Made by a program: the position numbers and the translations under genes
In this document: positions 41,766-51,563 of the stretch, one piece after another
How the letters are laid out: the number at the start of each line of letters is the position of its first letter
Numbering within the stretch: the first letter of the stretch is position 1
NCBI RefSeq assembly: GCF_020360975.1
Contig: NW_025408678.1
Span: 2,356,001 to 2,420,000, forward strand
Length of the DNA stretch: 64,000 bases
Source: Hirsutella rhossiliensis
Taxonomy: Eukaryota > Ascomycota > Sordariomycetes > Hypocreales > Ophiocordycipitaceae
Direction of reading: 5' to 3'
Notes under the pieces: model-generated
What the model was told of the DNA's origin: nothing
The model's database searches: none
The model's input: only the letters and a program-made list of their open reading frames with translations

Positions 41766-42125
41766 ACATGCAGTGAGTGACTCCGTCACCCACAGTAACT
41801 TCGCCCTCCAGGCTCGTACCTTTTCCTCCGTCCCGTCGTCCAAGGGCTCCTCCGGTCGACCAGCTCCTTCCAGTCGCGGGCCCAACGGAGAGTGTTGGAT
41901 GTAGCTGCTCGGTCTGTTTGTGTGCAATAGTGACCTTCCGGTTCTTTTGTGTGTTTGGTCTCGTCCCTTGCTCCCCTTCGGTCGCGGTCCTCCATCCCGT
42001 GGTAGGTTGGACTCGCGTGTAAACGTATTGCTCGGTCGAGGATTGTGAATGTGACGCTTCGCTGCTGTCCACGCCTGAACCTTCGGCTCAGTCGCACCCC
42101 CTGCGGGGGATTGCTATCGTAGTTA
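41766..42125 (-). repeat. Right terminal common region (partial unit, iteron side)
   Basis: It contains TCCAGTCGCGGGCC, a variant iteron TGTAAACG near 42022, CTCGGTCGAGGATT, CCTTCGGCTC and the ACCCCCTGCGGGGG hairpin. Homology to other units fades by about 42125, so the array ends on a part-unit, as it begins. Confidence 0.65.
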
Positions 42126-42168
42126 CGGAACAGAGGTACAGAAGGACAACTTCCAGGCCAAGGCCGAA

Positions 42169-44379
42169 ATGGCCCACGAGCAACCCCATGAGCAACCGAC
42201 GGTCGGCAAGGCCTCTCAGGACCACAAACACGCCGTCTCGTACGATCGCGCGGAAACGAGGGCCGGGCTGGATCTTGCCGAAGCGTCATCTCTATACTCG
42301 GAGCGCAGCACCAAGTCTGTCGTCGGCAATACCGACGTTGGACAAGGGGATTTCCCGGACAGCACCGTCGTCACGCCCTCGCACTCAAATGTGAGCCTGG
42401 GGGCCAATTTGACGCCATCACGCTCAGCCCTCATCTCCCCGGCTCTGGAGCGGCCCGTCCTCGAGTATAGCCCAGTATCGATTTCGTCATTTTCTACGAC
42501 AACCCGCTTTACGAGCCCCCCCGGCCCGGCTGCGTCTCGCGGACCACCGCCTACGCCGGCGCGCCAGCGGCTCCTTGCGGCCAGCGGCGACGGCGATCAT
42601 GGCCAAACGAGTGGCGAGCGTCTTCAGCATGCCAGACTGACTTATAGCACGAGTTCGAACCGTGCCGGCGACTCAGGGCCCAATGACACACCCATGGTCG
42701 AACTTCGGCCAGCGCCGCTCAGGGTTCAAAGGCAGAGGCGGCCGCCGAAGCCCCAGGAGGCGGAGAGATGCTCGCGCATGTGGCAGGGCCTGTCCGATGA
42801 GATTGGTGAAAAGATGGCCGAGCTAGGCCAACTGGGCGAGGACCCAAGACTGGATGACGAGTTGCTCGAGAGGAGTGCCCTGGGTGGCCCGCTGACGCCC
42901 TCGGTGACAACAAAGGTACGGCATATGAGCCTGGATGGAATTGCTGGACTAGCCAAAGACGATCCTGGATCCCGGGTTACTAAACCACTGCAGCCCAGTC
43001 TGCAGCGTACCGCGTCGGCCATCCTCGTGCCCGGTCTTCCTGCTCCAGTCACTCCCCAGGCGCCTCCATTCACCATAGCAGACAGCCAGGAGCCCTCGGG
43101 CTTCACGCCGCGACGCCGCAGGACCGGCGCCGTTCATGCAGCCCTCCCGGACTCGCCCACGCTGCCCAGCAAAGGGCCTTACTTTGGCGGTGGCCCAGAG
43201 ACGTTCTTGCCGAGACCAAAGGCCCAGCAGGCTCGCCACGGCAAGGAAAGTTATGGGATGGCTCCCTCGGGCTCCGCGGCCTATGCTTCGTTGAGCAAGG
43301 CCCAGCCTCTGGACAGCATGGGCAAGACCCCGGTGCACAGGCCAAACTGGGGAGTGCCCAGCACCGGACCCAGCATGCCAGGCGGCCAGGCTCCGCAGAG
43401 CATGCTGGAATCAAAGTACAGCAGCTTCGCCCTCGACAAGTCCAAGGATCGGGACTCGGTCACTATCCTGCCCAAGCTCGGGGCAAAGGCTCCTCCACCC
43501 CCCTGTGACGACGACCAGGGCCGCGGCCGCAGTCAGATAACGCAGCAAGGCGCATCCCGAAGCTACTTTGACCATTCGCCAGACGCGAAGCCTCGCCTCG
43601 CCACGCACAGGGACAAGGCCAAGGCCCTCTTCCACGCTTCGGCACCGCTTGCCTTTCAGCGCCTCAGTACTACAGCCCGGCTCGCCTCAGCCGTCGGCCG
43701 ACGCGACGCAGCCGGCAAGCAGGAGACTTCTTTGCCTCCCGCGGACAGCGAGCCCAAACCAGTGCGGACTCCGTCGTCAACGTTTGGTCACTTTTTCCGC
43801 AAATACAGCCGCACCAAGTCTGACCACGAAAGCCCAGCGTTTGGACGGTCTCCCCCAGAAACCTCGCCTCCCTTGATATCGCCATCTTCTTTCCCGCCGC
43901 CACCCTCGGAGGCCGGGGCGTCATTTGGCGGTGCCACGCCTTTGCAGCTGGGCCAGGGGGCCTATTCGCCATGGACTTCTGGAACTGCCGGTACCAGGCG
44001 AATGCCAAATACTGCAACGGATACACTGCGCCAAGGTGTCAAGCAGGGATATCCGTCAGGTCATGCCAGGCCCTCTGGCGGCGACGACGGCTCCCACAAG
44101 AGCATTGGCAACGTTGGCAGCCCGTCTGGACTCGCCAATCCGGCGTCTTCAGCAAATCGATCGAGCGCGGCAAGCCTGGTGGGCCTCCAAAGCATCATCG
44201 ACGAAGTGTCGCGGCCATGGCCACCATCAGCGCCGCCCGTGCCATCCTTGCCCTCAACGGTGGGCGGGCCGGAAGAATCGCCATTCGAGGCGGCTTACAA
44301 GATGAAAAAGCCGCTCGGGCTTCGAGTCGACCTAGGGACTGAGAAGAAGAAGCCGCAGGCGTCAGACGACAAAGAGTGA
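42169..44379 (+). CDS. Large disordered protein of unknown function, 5' end at the array edge
   Basis: From the ATG at 42169 the frame gives 736 residues, nearly all low-complexity Ser/Pro/Gly with no membrane segment. Better ordered parts are CSRMWQGLSDEIGEKMAELGQL (a helix near residue 205), FGHFFRKYSRTKSD (a basic patch), and LVGLQSIIDEVSRPWPP near the end. Phospho-site-like SPP and TP pairs are frequent, as in fungal polarity or cell-cycle scaffold proteins, but no domain supports a name. The same frame stays open upstream across the array edge (EVQKDNFQAKAEM just before the ATG), so the original N-terminus or first exon may have been displaced when the array arrived. Confidence 0.65.
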   Translation: MAHEQPHEQPTVGKASQDHKHAVSYDRAETRAGLDLAEASSLYSERSTKSVVGNTDVGQGDFPDSTVVTPSHSNVSLGANLTPSRSALISPALERPVLEYSPVSISSFSTTTRFTSPPGPAASRGPPPTPARQRLLAASGDGDHGQTSGERLQHARLTYSTSSNRAGDSGPNDTPMVELRPAPLRVQRQRRPPKPQEAERCSRMWQGLSDEIGEKMAELGQLGEDPRLDDELLERSALGGPLTPSVTTKVRHMSLDGIAGLAKDDPGSRVTKPLQPSLQRTASAILVPGLPAPVTPQAPPFTIADSQEPSGFTPRRRRTGAVHAALPDSPTLPSKGPYFGGGPETFLPRPKAQQARHGKESYGMAPSGSAAYASLSKAQPLDSMGKTPVHRPNWGVPSTGPSMPGGQAPQSMLESKYSSFALDKSKDRDSVTILPKLGAKAPPPPCDDDQGRGRSQITQQGASRSYFDHSPDAKPRLATHRDKAKALFHASAPLAFQRLSTTARLASAVGRRDAAGKQETSLPPADSEPKPVRTPSSTFGHFFRKYSRTKSDHESPAFGRSPPETSPPLISPSSFPPPPSEAGASFGGATPLQLGQGAYSPWTSGTAGTRRMPNTATDTLRQGVKQGYPSGHARPSGGDDGSHKSIGNVGSPSGLANPASSANRSSAASLVGLQSIIDEVSRPWPPSAPPVPSLPSTVGGPEESPFEAAYKMKKPLGLRVDLGTEKKKPQASDDKE

Positions 44380-47300
44380 TTGCGATGGCTCCCGGAAGCC
44401 CCAGGAACCGGGTTGGACCGGGAGCAGCCAGCCCGAATTTGGGATTCGAGCAAGAAAATAGGGGGCGTGGTCGCATCTGTTGTCGAGTTGTCTACCAGCC
44501 TACAACCAGTGTTGTGCGTCATCAATGAGATAGCAGATTGGCAAGCGAACCGGAGTCAAAGTGAGGTGTTCTGTGTGCCTCGCTCGAGTGTCCGCGTCGA
44601 TCAATCTTCTGGTAGTTGAACGGATCGACGACGGCTCGCGCTGCTTTCCAAGGCCCTTCCTTGGTTTCAAGGCTCGGGCCGTCCTTTTGCCTAGACTTGG
44701 TAGAGCCAACAAGGTTGCATATCAGCCGTGTGCCAACATGACGTCGCGTCACAATTCGTCGAGATTGCCTCATGCTGTCTCTTGGGGTGTGCGTGTGCGC
44801 GACCAACATATCGTGAGCAGCGTTGTTGCGGCCGTATGTACTGTACGTTGTCTCTCCAACAAGGAGTCTCCCGGGCAACACGGTCCACCAAGCATCCTTC
44901 TCCAAGAGGTAACCCGGGGGAGGGTCCAAGCACAGAAGACAGGGGCTCGTCGATCCCTGTTCCCGCCCCGTGTCGTCACAACGGTCAAGCAGCGCGCCAC
45001 GGTCAAACTGGGTACATGCAGTACGGAGAAGACGCATAGGTATGATGCCAAGTACCGAGACTTTGCTAGCCATGGCGTTGTGCAAGTACTATATGTGTGT
45101 ATGTGCAATCTTGCATAGGGGCCAAGGCACGTACTGTACGTAATGTTTCAAGTCATGATGACTGGCTCTGTCAAAGCAAGACATGTCGCCTTTGCCCCCT
45201 TGCTAGGTGGGCTCAACCCCTGGCAACAGAAGGCAAACAGAAGGGCCCGCTGATGCCTGCTGTCGGCGACCAGCTGCCGTGCCCCCAAACGTAGCTCTGG
45301 CTCAGCCTCGACGTCGAGGGCGCACGTGTGCGGATTTGGTGGTCGGCGGCGGTCGTGGTGCTTGTGCTTGCTGTGAGTGGTCTTGTTGTCACCAGGGAGA
45401 GACGCCCGTTCTGCCCCTTTCATAAACCATCTGGCCCGCATCCAGCCAACGAGATCCCGACAAAGAGGATGAGAGGGGGCGGCGAAGGCAGCAGGCGGTC
45501 CCGTGAGACCACCTATCCCAAACTTTGGGGCCCCCACTCGTCTGCCATCCCCCTCGTTGCATGATTTGTACCCAACATGTACGGATACTCGCTTGTCTGC
45601 ATGGTCAGCGCATCACGGGCTGTCTCGGGCCTCTCTAACAAGCATTCGGCCCCACAGCGGCGCGCCGATCGTGGTCCCGCTCCCGCTCTGGGGTAAAATG
45701 TAACCTTGCCGGAAAGTACTCAAGCACCTCGAAGTGATTTATGACCGTGCTGGTCCCTCCATCCTGCACGTGTATAAGTGCACTGATCCTGCAGTCGCGA
45801 TCGACCATGCTTCGGCCTCGGATGGCACGTCGAGCCTTCTAGAGCAGGGAGAGACGCCCGATGGCGTTGCCGGAGAGCGGTTTTACGTGAGTGAGGTTTC
45901 ATCCCTGGACGAAAGGGGAAGATTCGCAAGAGCAAAAGATCCGATCCCTCCATCGTCGGCCCGAGAATCGTGGCGGGGCGTGTCAGTTTGGCGACCCTTG
46001 GATCTCTGGGGGCCAGACACACATCATTCCAAATGCAGGAAATCGGAGGAGTGGTTTCTCGACTTTCCCCATCCCAAAGGCCTCATTCGACAAAATGCGC
46101 TGGCTCAGCAACTTTGTCTGGGGCTGTCATTCCGACTGGTCTGTTCTGCACCGCCGGTCGTCCGATCCCTTTGTGTGTAACCCGTGAGCCACTGTTGCAG
46201 ACGGCCAAAAAGAGCCTCGGTGGTGAGCTGTGGCACGCGAGACCTCCATATGCTCCAAGAGGCAGCCCTTGTCACCCTTGTTTTCCGGCAAGCCCCCTTT
46301 GCGCCTCTCCGCCCTCGCCGTCTTGGCCGGCTGTCGTCGGGGAGTTTTCCCCTCGTTTCACAACATTTCTTCACCCAAGCTCACGTACTTGATGCGCCAT
46401 CGGCCCTTGCAGCCTGTAGCTTGTAAAGAGAGGTTGAGAGGGGCGGAGGAAGTGGTGAAGGGGGGATGGGAATGACATCCCGTCGCAAAGTTCCATCTAG
46501 AAAAGTATCGTCAACCTCATCCGCACTCCCTCTCCACTCTCGCCCCCTCTTGACCGACCATTGAGTCGTTGAAACTCTTGGTCCGACAATGAGCTCCGTC
46601 GCCTGTAAAAAGTCGATTGGCTGTAGACATGTGACGGCCAGCCGTGATGTAGCGCTGTCTCACCGCACTTTCAACCGCGTCTGTCCGACGATAACCTAGT
46701 GCCAACCTCGACATGCGGGCGGCACCAACTGCTACCCATCTCTAGGGCGTGGCTTTATCACGCCTCGAGGTTACCTGTTCTGCCAGCCGGCGCTGACAGC
46801 CAACCTCCTGATTTCCTGGTTCGCGACCACCGGGCATTTCAAACGGTGCCAGGGTTTCTTGCATTCCTTTGGGCGGAGCTCACCTGCCGGGCCACTTTGT
46901 TGACGACAGCCTGTCGCCATCGTATTCGGTACCAAAGGTGAAATACCTGAGCGGACCGTCGCGAGACTCTCGTGGCTTTCCGGGTTAGCGGAAACCCGCA
47001 AGTGCTTCATAGTCAGACACTCTGGCGTCCTTGGACGGAGTTGCTTTTCATGCTGCGCCTGCCACCTGCGTGCCACGGCACGGAGGTATCAAAAGCTGAG
47101 GACTCAATAGCTTGCTGCGGCCTCGAGATAGCCACCGATTCTCAACTTGAACAGGATCTGGTGCCGGGAAGGCTGGAGCAAAGATCTTTGGTGTTGCATG
47201 GGCTCGAATCATCACACGTCGAAGATATCGTCCACTTCGCGAGCTGTGTGATGTGAGGAGTGACCAGCAGACGAGGCATCTCTGTAAAATCCCCCGTCCT

Positions 47301-50300
47301 TAAGTCATTTATCATCTTTTGTCCCTTGTCCAGACTGGATAGCAGCTAGACCGAGAGGGGAGGATTTCGATGCTGATTATTGCGCCACAAGGCCTCCAGC
47401 GTGGGGGACATGGCTGCAAGTCCATGCATGCGTACCATCCAGGTTGGGGAAACCCTGCAAGGGTCTTTGCATGTCGCCCCGAATCTTGGTCGAGGCAGAA
47501 AGCGACGAGGATAGCGCACCACTTGTGCAAGCTTTTGCGAGAAAGTCTCGCATGTGCAGAAATCATGTTGAAGCATCGACGATGCACCTCAATGCGGACC
47601 TAGTCCACGAAGCAACATGACTGCTGCCGGGATTCCCTTGCCTGGCAATTACCGGCTGGGCGACAAGACTGTGTCCGTCTCAGCATTCAACGTGAGGGCA
47701 TTCAACCACAACCAAATCCGGGAAACCCGACACCTATGGTGCTTAGTACATGCGGAGAGCTCTGCACGTCCGCAGAAATAAGACTGGCCGTCGATAAATA
47801 TCTTTGTTTATATACTTGGTCAAGTGCCCTACCGCGGCCACTGGTAACAATTCGGCTCCGCGCCGCCTCGGCGTTGAAACGGCGGGTGTGGGGTCGAAGC
47901 GTTGGAGGCTTGTGCCGTTGCAAGGATTGAGGATACGATGCTCGTGCTGGCTGTATCTCTTCACTCAGCTGCTCATTGCTCCTGTTGCACAGACCCGACT
48001 TCCACCACTTGCTAAGCACACCGACAGCCGCGAGCTGAAAGATGCGAAACAAATCATCAACTGTCGAGCATGTTGACCGCTCTGCCTTACCCACAGTGCA
48101 GGGCAGCGTGAAGCAACACTCGTTGTCCGTTTACCTTTGCCTGCCGGACAGCAGCAGAGTCCCATGAATTGGACCGCCGCGACGTGGCCGTGTAAGTCAT
48201 GTTGCTGATGCCCATGCGCTCGCTCCTTTGCACGGGACTTGCCGACAATTTGCGAGTAGAAGTCCATCCAGAACGACTAAGAGCCCGCTCCTTTTCCCGA
48301 TGCGCATGACATGTTGTCGAAAAGGATCCCGATTCCGATCCAGTCAATAGGCACATCGTCGTCGTCCGAAGGCTATTGTTTAGCGAATTCGCTGGTCCGA
48401 TCTAGCGGGCGCGGGATGCAGTAAAACGCCCACGTTTAGATGCCGTGATCGCCGGTGGTCGCCCATCCTTGGCGGTCAAGACTTGGTGCACCAGTTGACA
48501 CCATGCTGAGCGGCACCATGACTCGTTATACACACCGCATGAGTCGTGTCAAAAGCGAAGGAGTTTAATCTACTCGTCATGATCAGCAACCACCTTTAAA
48601 AATGCCGTTCGGCAGCAACTTGGTAAACAGCCAACCCCCCCCAAGCTATCAGCAAGGATGGCGTTGTCTCTTGGGGGTTGTCAACTTGTTGATACAGCCA
48701 GGTAATCTGGGAGACGACCATCTCTCTTCTCTCCCCCGCTCGGGGCCGTAGAGGGGCGGGCCAACCAGCACCTCTGAAGCAAGTCGAGCACTTGCTTTCA
48801 TGGCAAGCTGTAGGCTGGGCCAACCCTGGAAGCTCAATGCAATATCGACCATTCGGCACCCAACCACCAGGATTCGCCGATCACGCAGACCCGTAGCGGG
48901 TTGGCAAACTCACATGATAATTCGGTTGTCGGTGGGCGTTGACAGTTGCTCATCGAGGACATCCGTCGATGGCTGGGTTGGTTCAGGACACGTTATTCAG
49001 CAACGCTGCAGGACGGAGTTGATTCTTGGATGGTCGACGGGTCGTCCGCTGTTGGTTCCCGGCGGCCTGGTGATGACGGTTGGCTGTTGGTGTCTCCAGA
49101 CACCAGGCCCGCCGTCGTTTGGAAATTGCCGAAATTGGGAACGTTGGCGGTTCAAGGTACGTACAGTGCAGCTGTGCTTGTGGGAACTGTATTTCCACCG
49201 CTGCATGAGCCTCACTTCGCCCCTGGAGCGGGCGCGGGGCCGGCAGCCGGACACCACGAGAGGCTCCTGACTGATGATCCATCCTTCCCGGATCCGCACT
49301 GTACACTTCCCTCGTCCCGGTTGGGGCCGCAATGTGACTTGTCACAGAGGGCAATGCAAGTTCTCAACAACAGGAGCAGCCTGCATGCGCAAACAGACGG
49401 GCTATCTCAGGTGATCGACCAGGAGGACGTCGAGCAGTTCCCGCAGAGCGTCGGTCTGCACATTGTTCCAGCTGTCCGAGTGGTCTCGCGATCCTCGACG
49501 CGTACGTCCTGCCTCTCGAACCCGTCCGCGCGTCGATCTCCCCGGCACGAATCGGCAGGCCAGTCGGCAGGCCAGGCGATGTTTGATGTCCCTGCCAACA
49601 AGTGGGCCGGCCAGCTCACTGGTCGCTGCTTGCATGGCTCGCCGGAACAGCCAGACGCAGCTAGCCAGCCAGGGCCTTGCACCTGACCTCGAGCATGACC
49701 TTGTCCAAGCCCTGGCAACCAGAGTGACTGACAAGGCGTCAGGTTCGCAGCGTCGCGATGCCGTCCCGTCTCGAGCCCGGTCCCTGTGTGCGTGCCCAAA
49801 GACGGACCAGGGCTTAAAAGACACGCCAAACGGCCGCCCCGTTGGACGTGCCCGATGAGGTAGCACGGCATCTCGATATTAACAAGCACAATGAATCGAA
49901 TGCAGAACCAAAAAAAAAAGAGGGGACACGATGGAACAAGATGCTTGATGCACGCATGGCGAGCGCGGCCAGCGGCGAGACTCTTCGCCATGATATCATG
50001 ACACAGGATGCAAGCGCATCCGAGGCAGCCACAGTGGTCCTAGTCCGCTTCCAATGGGAGAGCCATCATTGGGAAGAGTGACAGCGCGGGCGATGCACTG
50101 CACTGCACTACTGTACACGTCATGTGCAGATGAAGCGGAGGACGGGGGGAGTGTTGCGAGCGAGCACATGGCGGCGGCTCCGATGTCTTCCCCGCAACAT
50201 GCCACATTCCGGCCCAGGGACCTCGTCGATACACCCTCTCTTCGCCTCGAGCCATCTGCTGACGACCTTCGGCGCCGGTCACCTCCAGTGTGTGTGTGTG

Positions 50301-51563
50301 GAATCAGCTCCCGACGCCTCACCGCATGCACAGACGGTCCCCCTTTTCCCTTTCTCTCCGTCTCTATATTGCATCGTGGGCTATTCCGCTCACCGTCTCT
50401 GCATCCCACTAACTCGGGCGCACGCTGCCGCTCACACATGCGCTCCTTTGCTGTCTCGCTCTCGAAGTCTCTCTCCATCTTTCCGTCTCTTCCTTTGCCG
50501 CTCGACTCAAGTACTTTGGCCACGGTGCCGGCTCGGTTGTCCCAAACCATGTCTAGTTGACCAGATCCAGGGCTCGCGAGAGAGGACGAGGTGATGCGTC
50601 TGGGCAGGGGTATGGCAGCAGGGACGCGTACTGCACTGCATGTACAGGCTTGTACCCGTACTCTTGTCTACCCGTCCAGGGACTAGGCCCCATACGCAGG
50701 CGACAAGGGAGGGATGGAGTGGTGGCCCCCGCGTGGCTTCGTGGTGTGGAGACGGACGCCAAGCCTCGACCTCACCCTCTGATGCCGTCTTCCAACAACG
50801 GGCGCCCAAAGGCCTTCGGGCTCCACGGTTGCACCCTCGGACGCATCGTTACTGCACGGGAACTACGGCATAACTCGGGCACACGTGCTCGATAGACCCT
50901 CTTGGCGGGCACCCTTCGCTTGATCGCCCCCGGAGCCACCCATCTCCTGGCCCTCGGTCTCTCTGGCTCCAGACGGCTGCTTAGAGGTCCACGATACATG
51001 CCTCGTGTACTTCGGTCGAAAGCATGGGGCGTCGATCGCTCGCTCTCACTCGTCCATCTGTGAGCAGAGAGGCCGGCGCCGATGGCCTGACGTGGAGAGT
51101 CCAAGTACTCTGGCAGCCTCTGGTTGCTCCTGTTTGTTCGCGGCGTGATAAGACTTGTCACCACACCATCCTTTCTTGGCCAATTTTATGTCGACCTTTT
51201 ACATACTGTACTCCCTCTCCTGACCCTTTCCATCGCCTCTAGACGTTCCTGATATTCGTCCGGGCTGGCCCCGCAGCCTCGTATCTTGTCCATATACCGC
51301 AGCCGCCGTTGCTCGCGCCGACAGTCGGACCCGGCGACAGCGGACGCCTCTGCCTGCACATGCTGCCTGGACGCTCCACAGTTCGCCTGCATGCTTGTTC
51401 CTCCTCGTTGACTTACATATGATCTCCGGGGGCAAGTTCTGCCAACTGCACCCCAGCCAGGCGCCTCAGGTGTCCTCGCAGGAGTCTCCCCTTCGGATCT
51501 GATAAAGGCACTGCGACCCTCGAGCTCAGTCCCGCGTGGGCATGTCCTCGCTATTAATGCGAC
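44380..51563. other. 7.2-kb region with no recognisable gene
   Basis: Many short ORFs occur on both strands, but none has a domain, signal peptide or coherent exon structure. Pyrimidine-rich tracts at about 50380-50510 and 51200-51240 and A-rich runs near 49910 look like promoter or leader sequence for the Zn2Cys6 gene to the right. A short tandem duplication (CGGCAGGCCAGT) occurs near 49552-49575. Confidence 0.5.

Larger units (their letters stand above)
25105..42125. mobile_element. 17-kb array of ~1.9-kb CRESS-like replicon units (candidate integrated multipartite element)
   Basis: Eleven nearly identical stem-loops divide the array: R1-R4 with the unit gene on the plus strand, then F1-F7 with it on the minus strand. 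Intervals between stem-loops are 2018, 1900 and 1923 bp on the R side. On the F side they are 1061, 1882, 1948, 734, 1949 and 1939 bp. Each full interval runs stem-loop, CACGTG motif, CGGG...CCCGGACA palindrome, TATA box, one gene, CGTTTACAAG iterons, GAAGGGG hairpin, TTCAATTGAG block, next stem-loop. One unit encodes a CRESS-type Rep and the others encode different proteins. Head-to-tail monomers of about 2 kb bounded by a putative rolling-circle origin are what integrated concatemers of a small circular replicon would leave. The edges at 25105 and about 42125 were judged from loss of shared sequence. Confidence 0.75.

Noticed and set aside
25105..42125. Helitron interpretation of the array
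   Set aside because: The Rep is of CRESS size and motif order with an SF3 helicase. No RepHel protein, TC start or CTRR end was seen. It remains a distant alternative.
25105..42125. CRISPR, telomere or rDNA repeat interpretation
   Set aside because: Units are 2 kb with genes and promoters. There are no short spacers, telomere repeats or rRNA sequence.
48946..49686. 246-codon plus-strand ORF
   Set aside because: No domain, signal or coherent composition. It spans a short tandem duplication.
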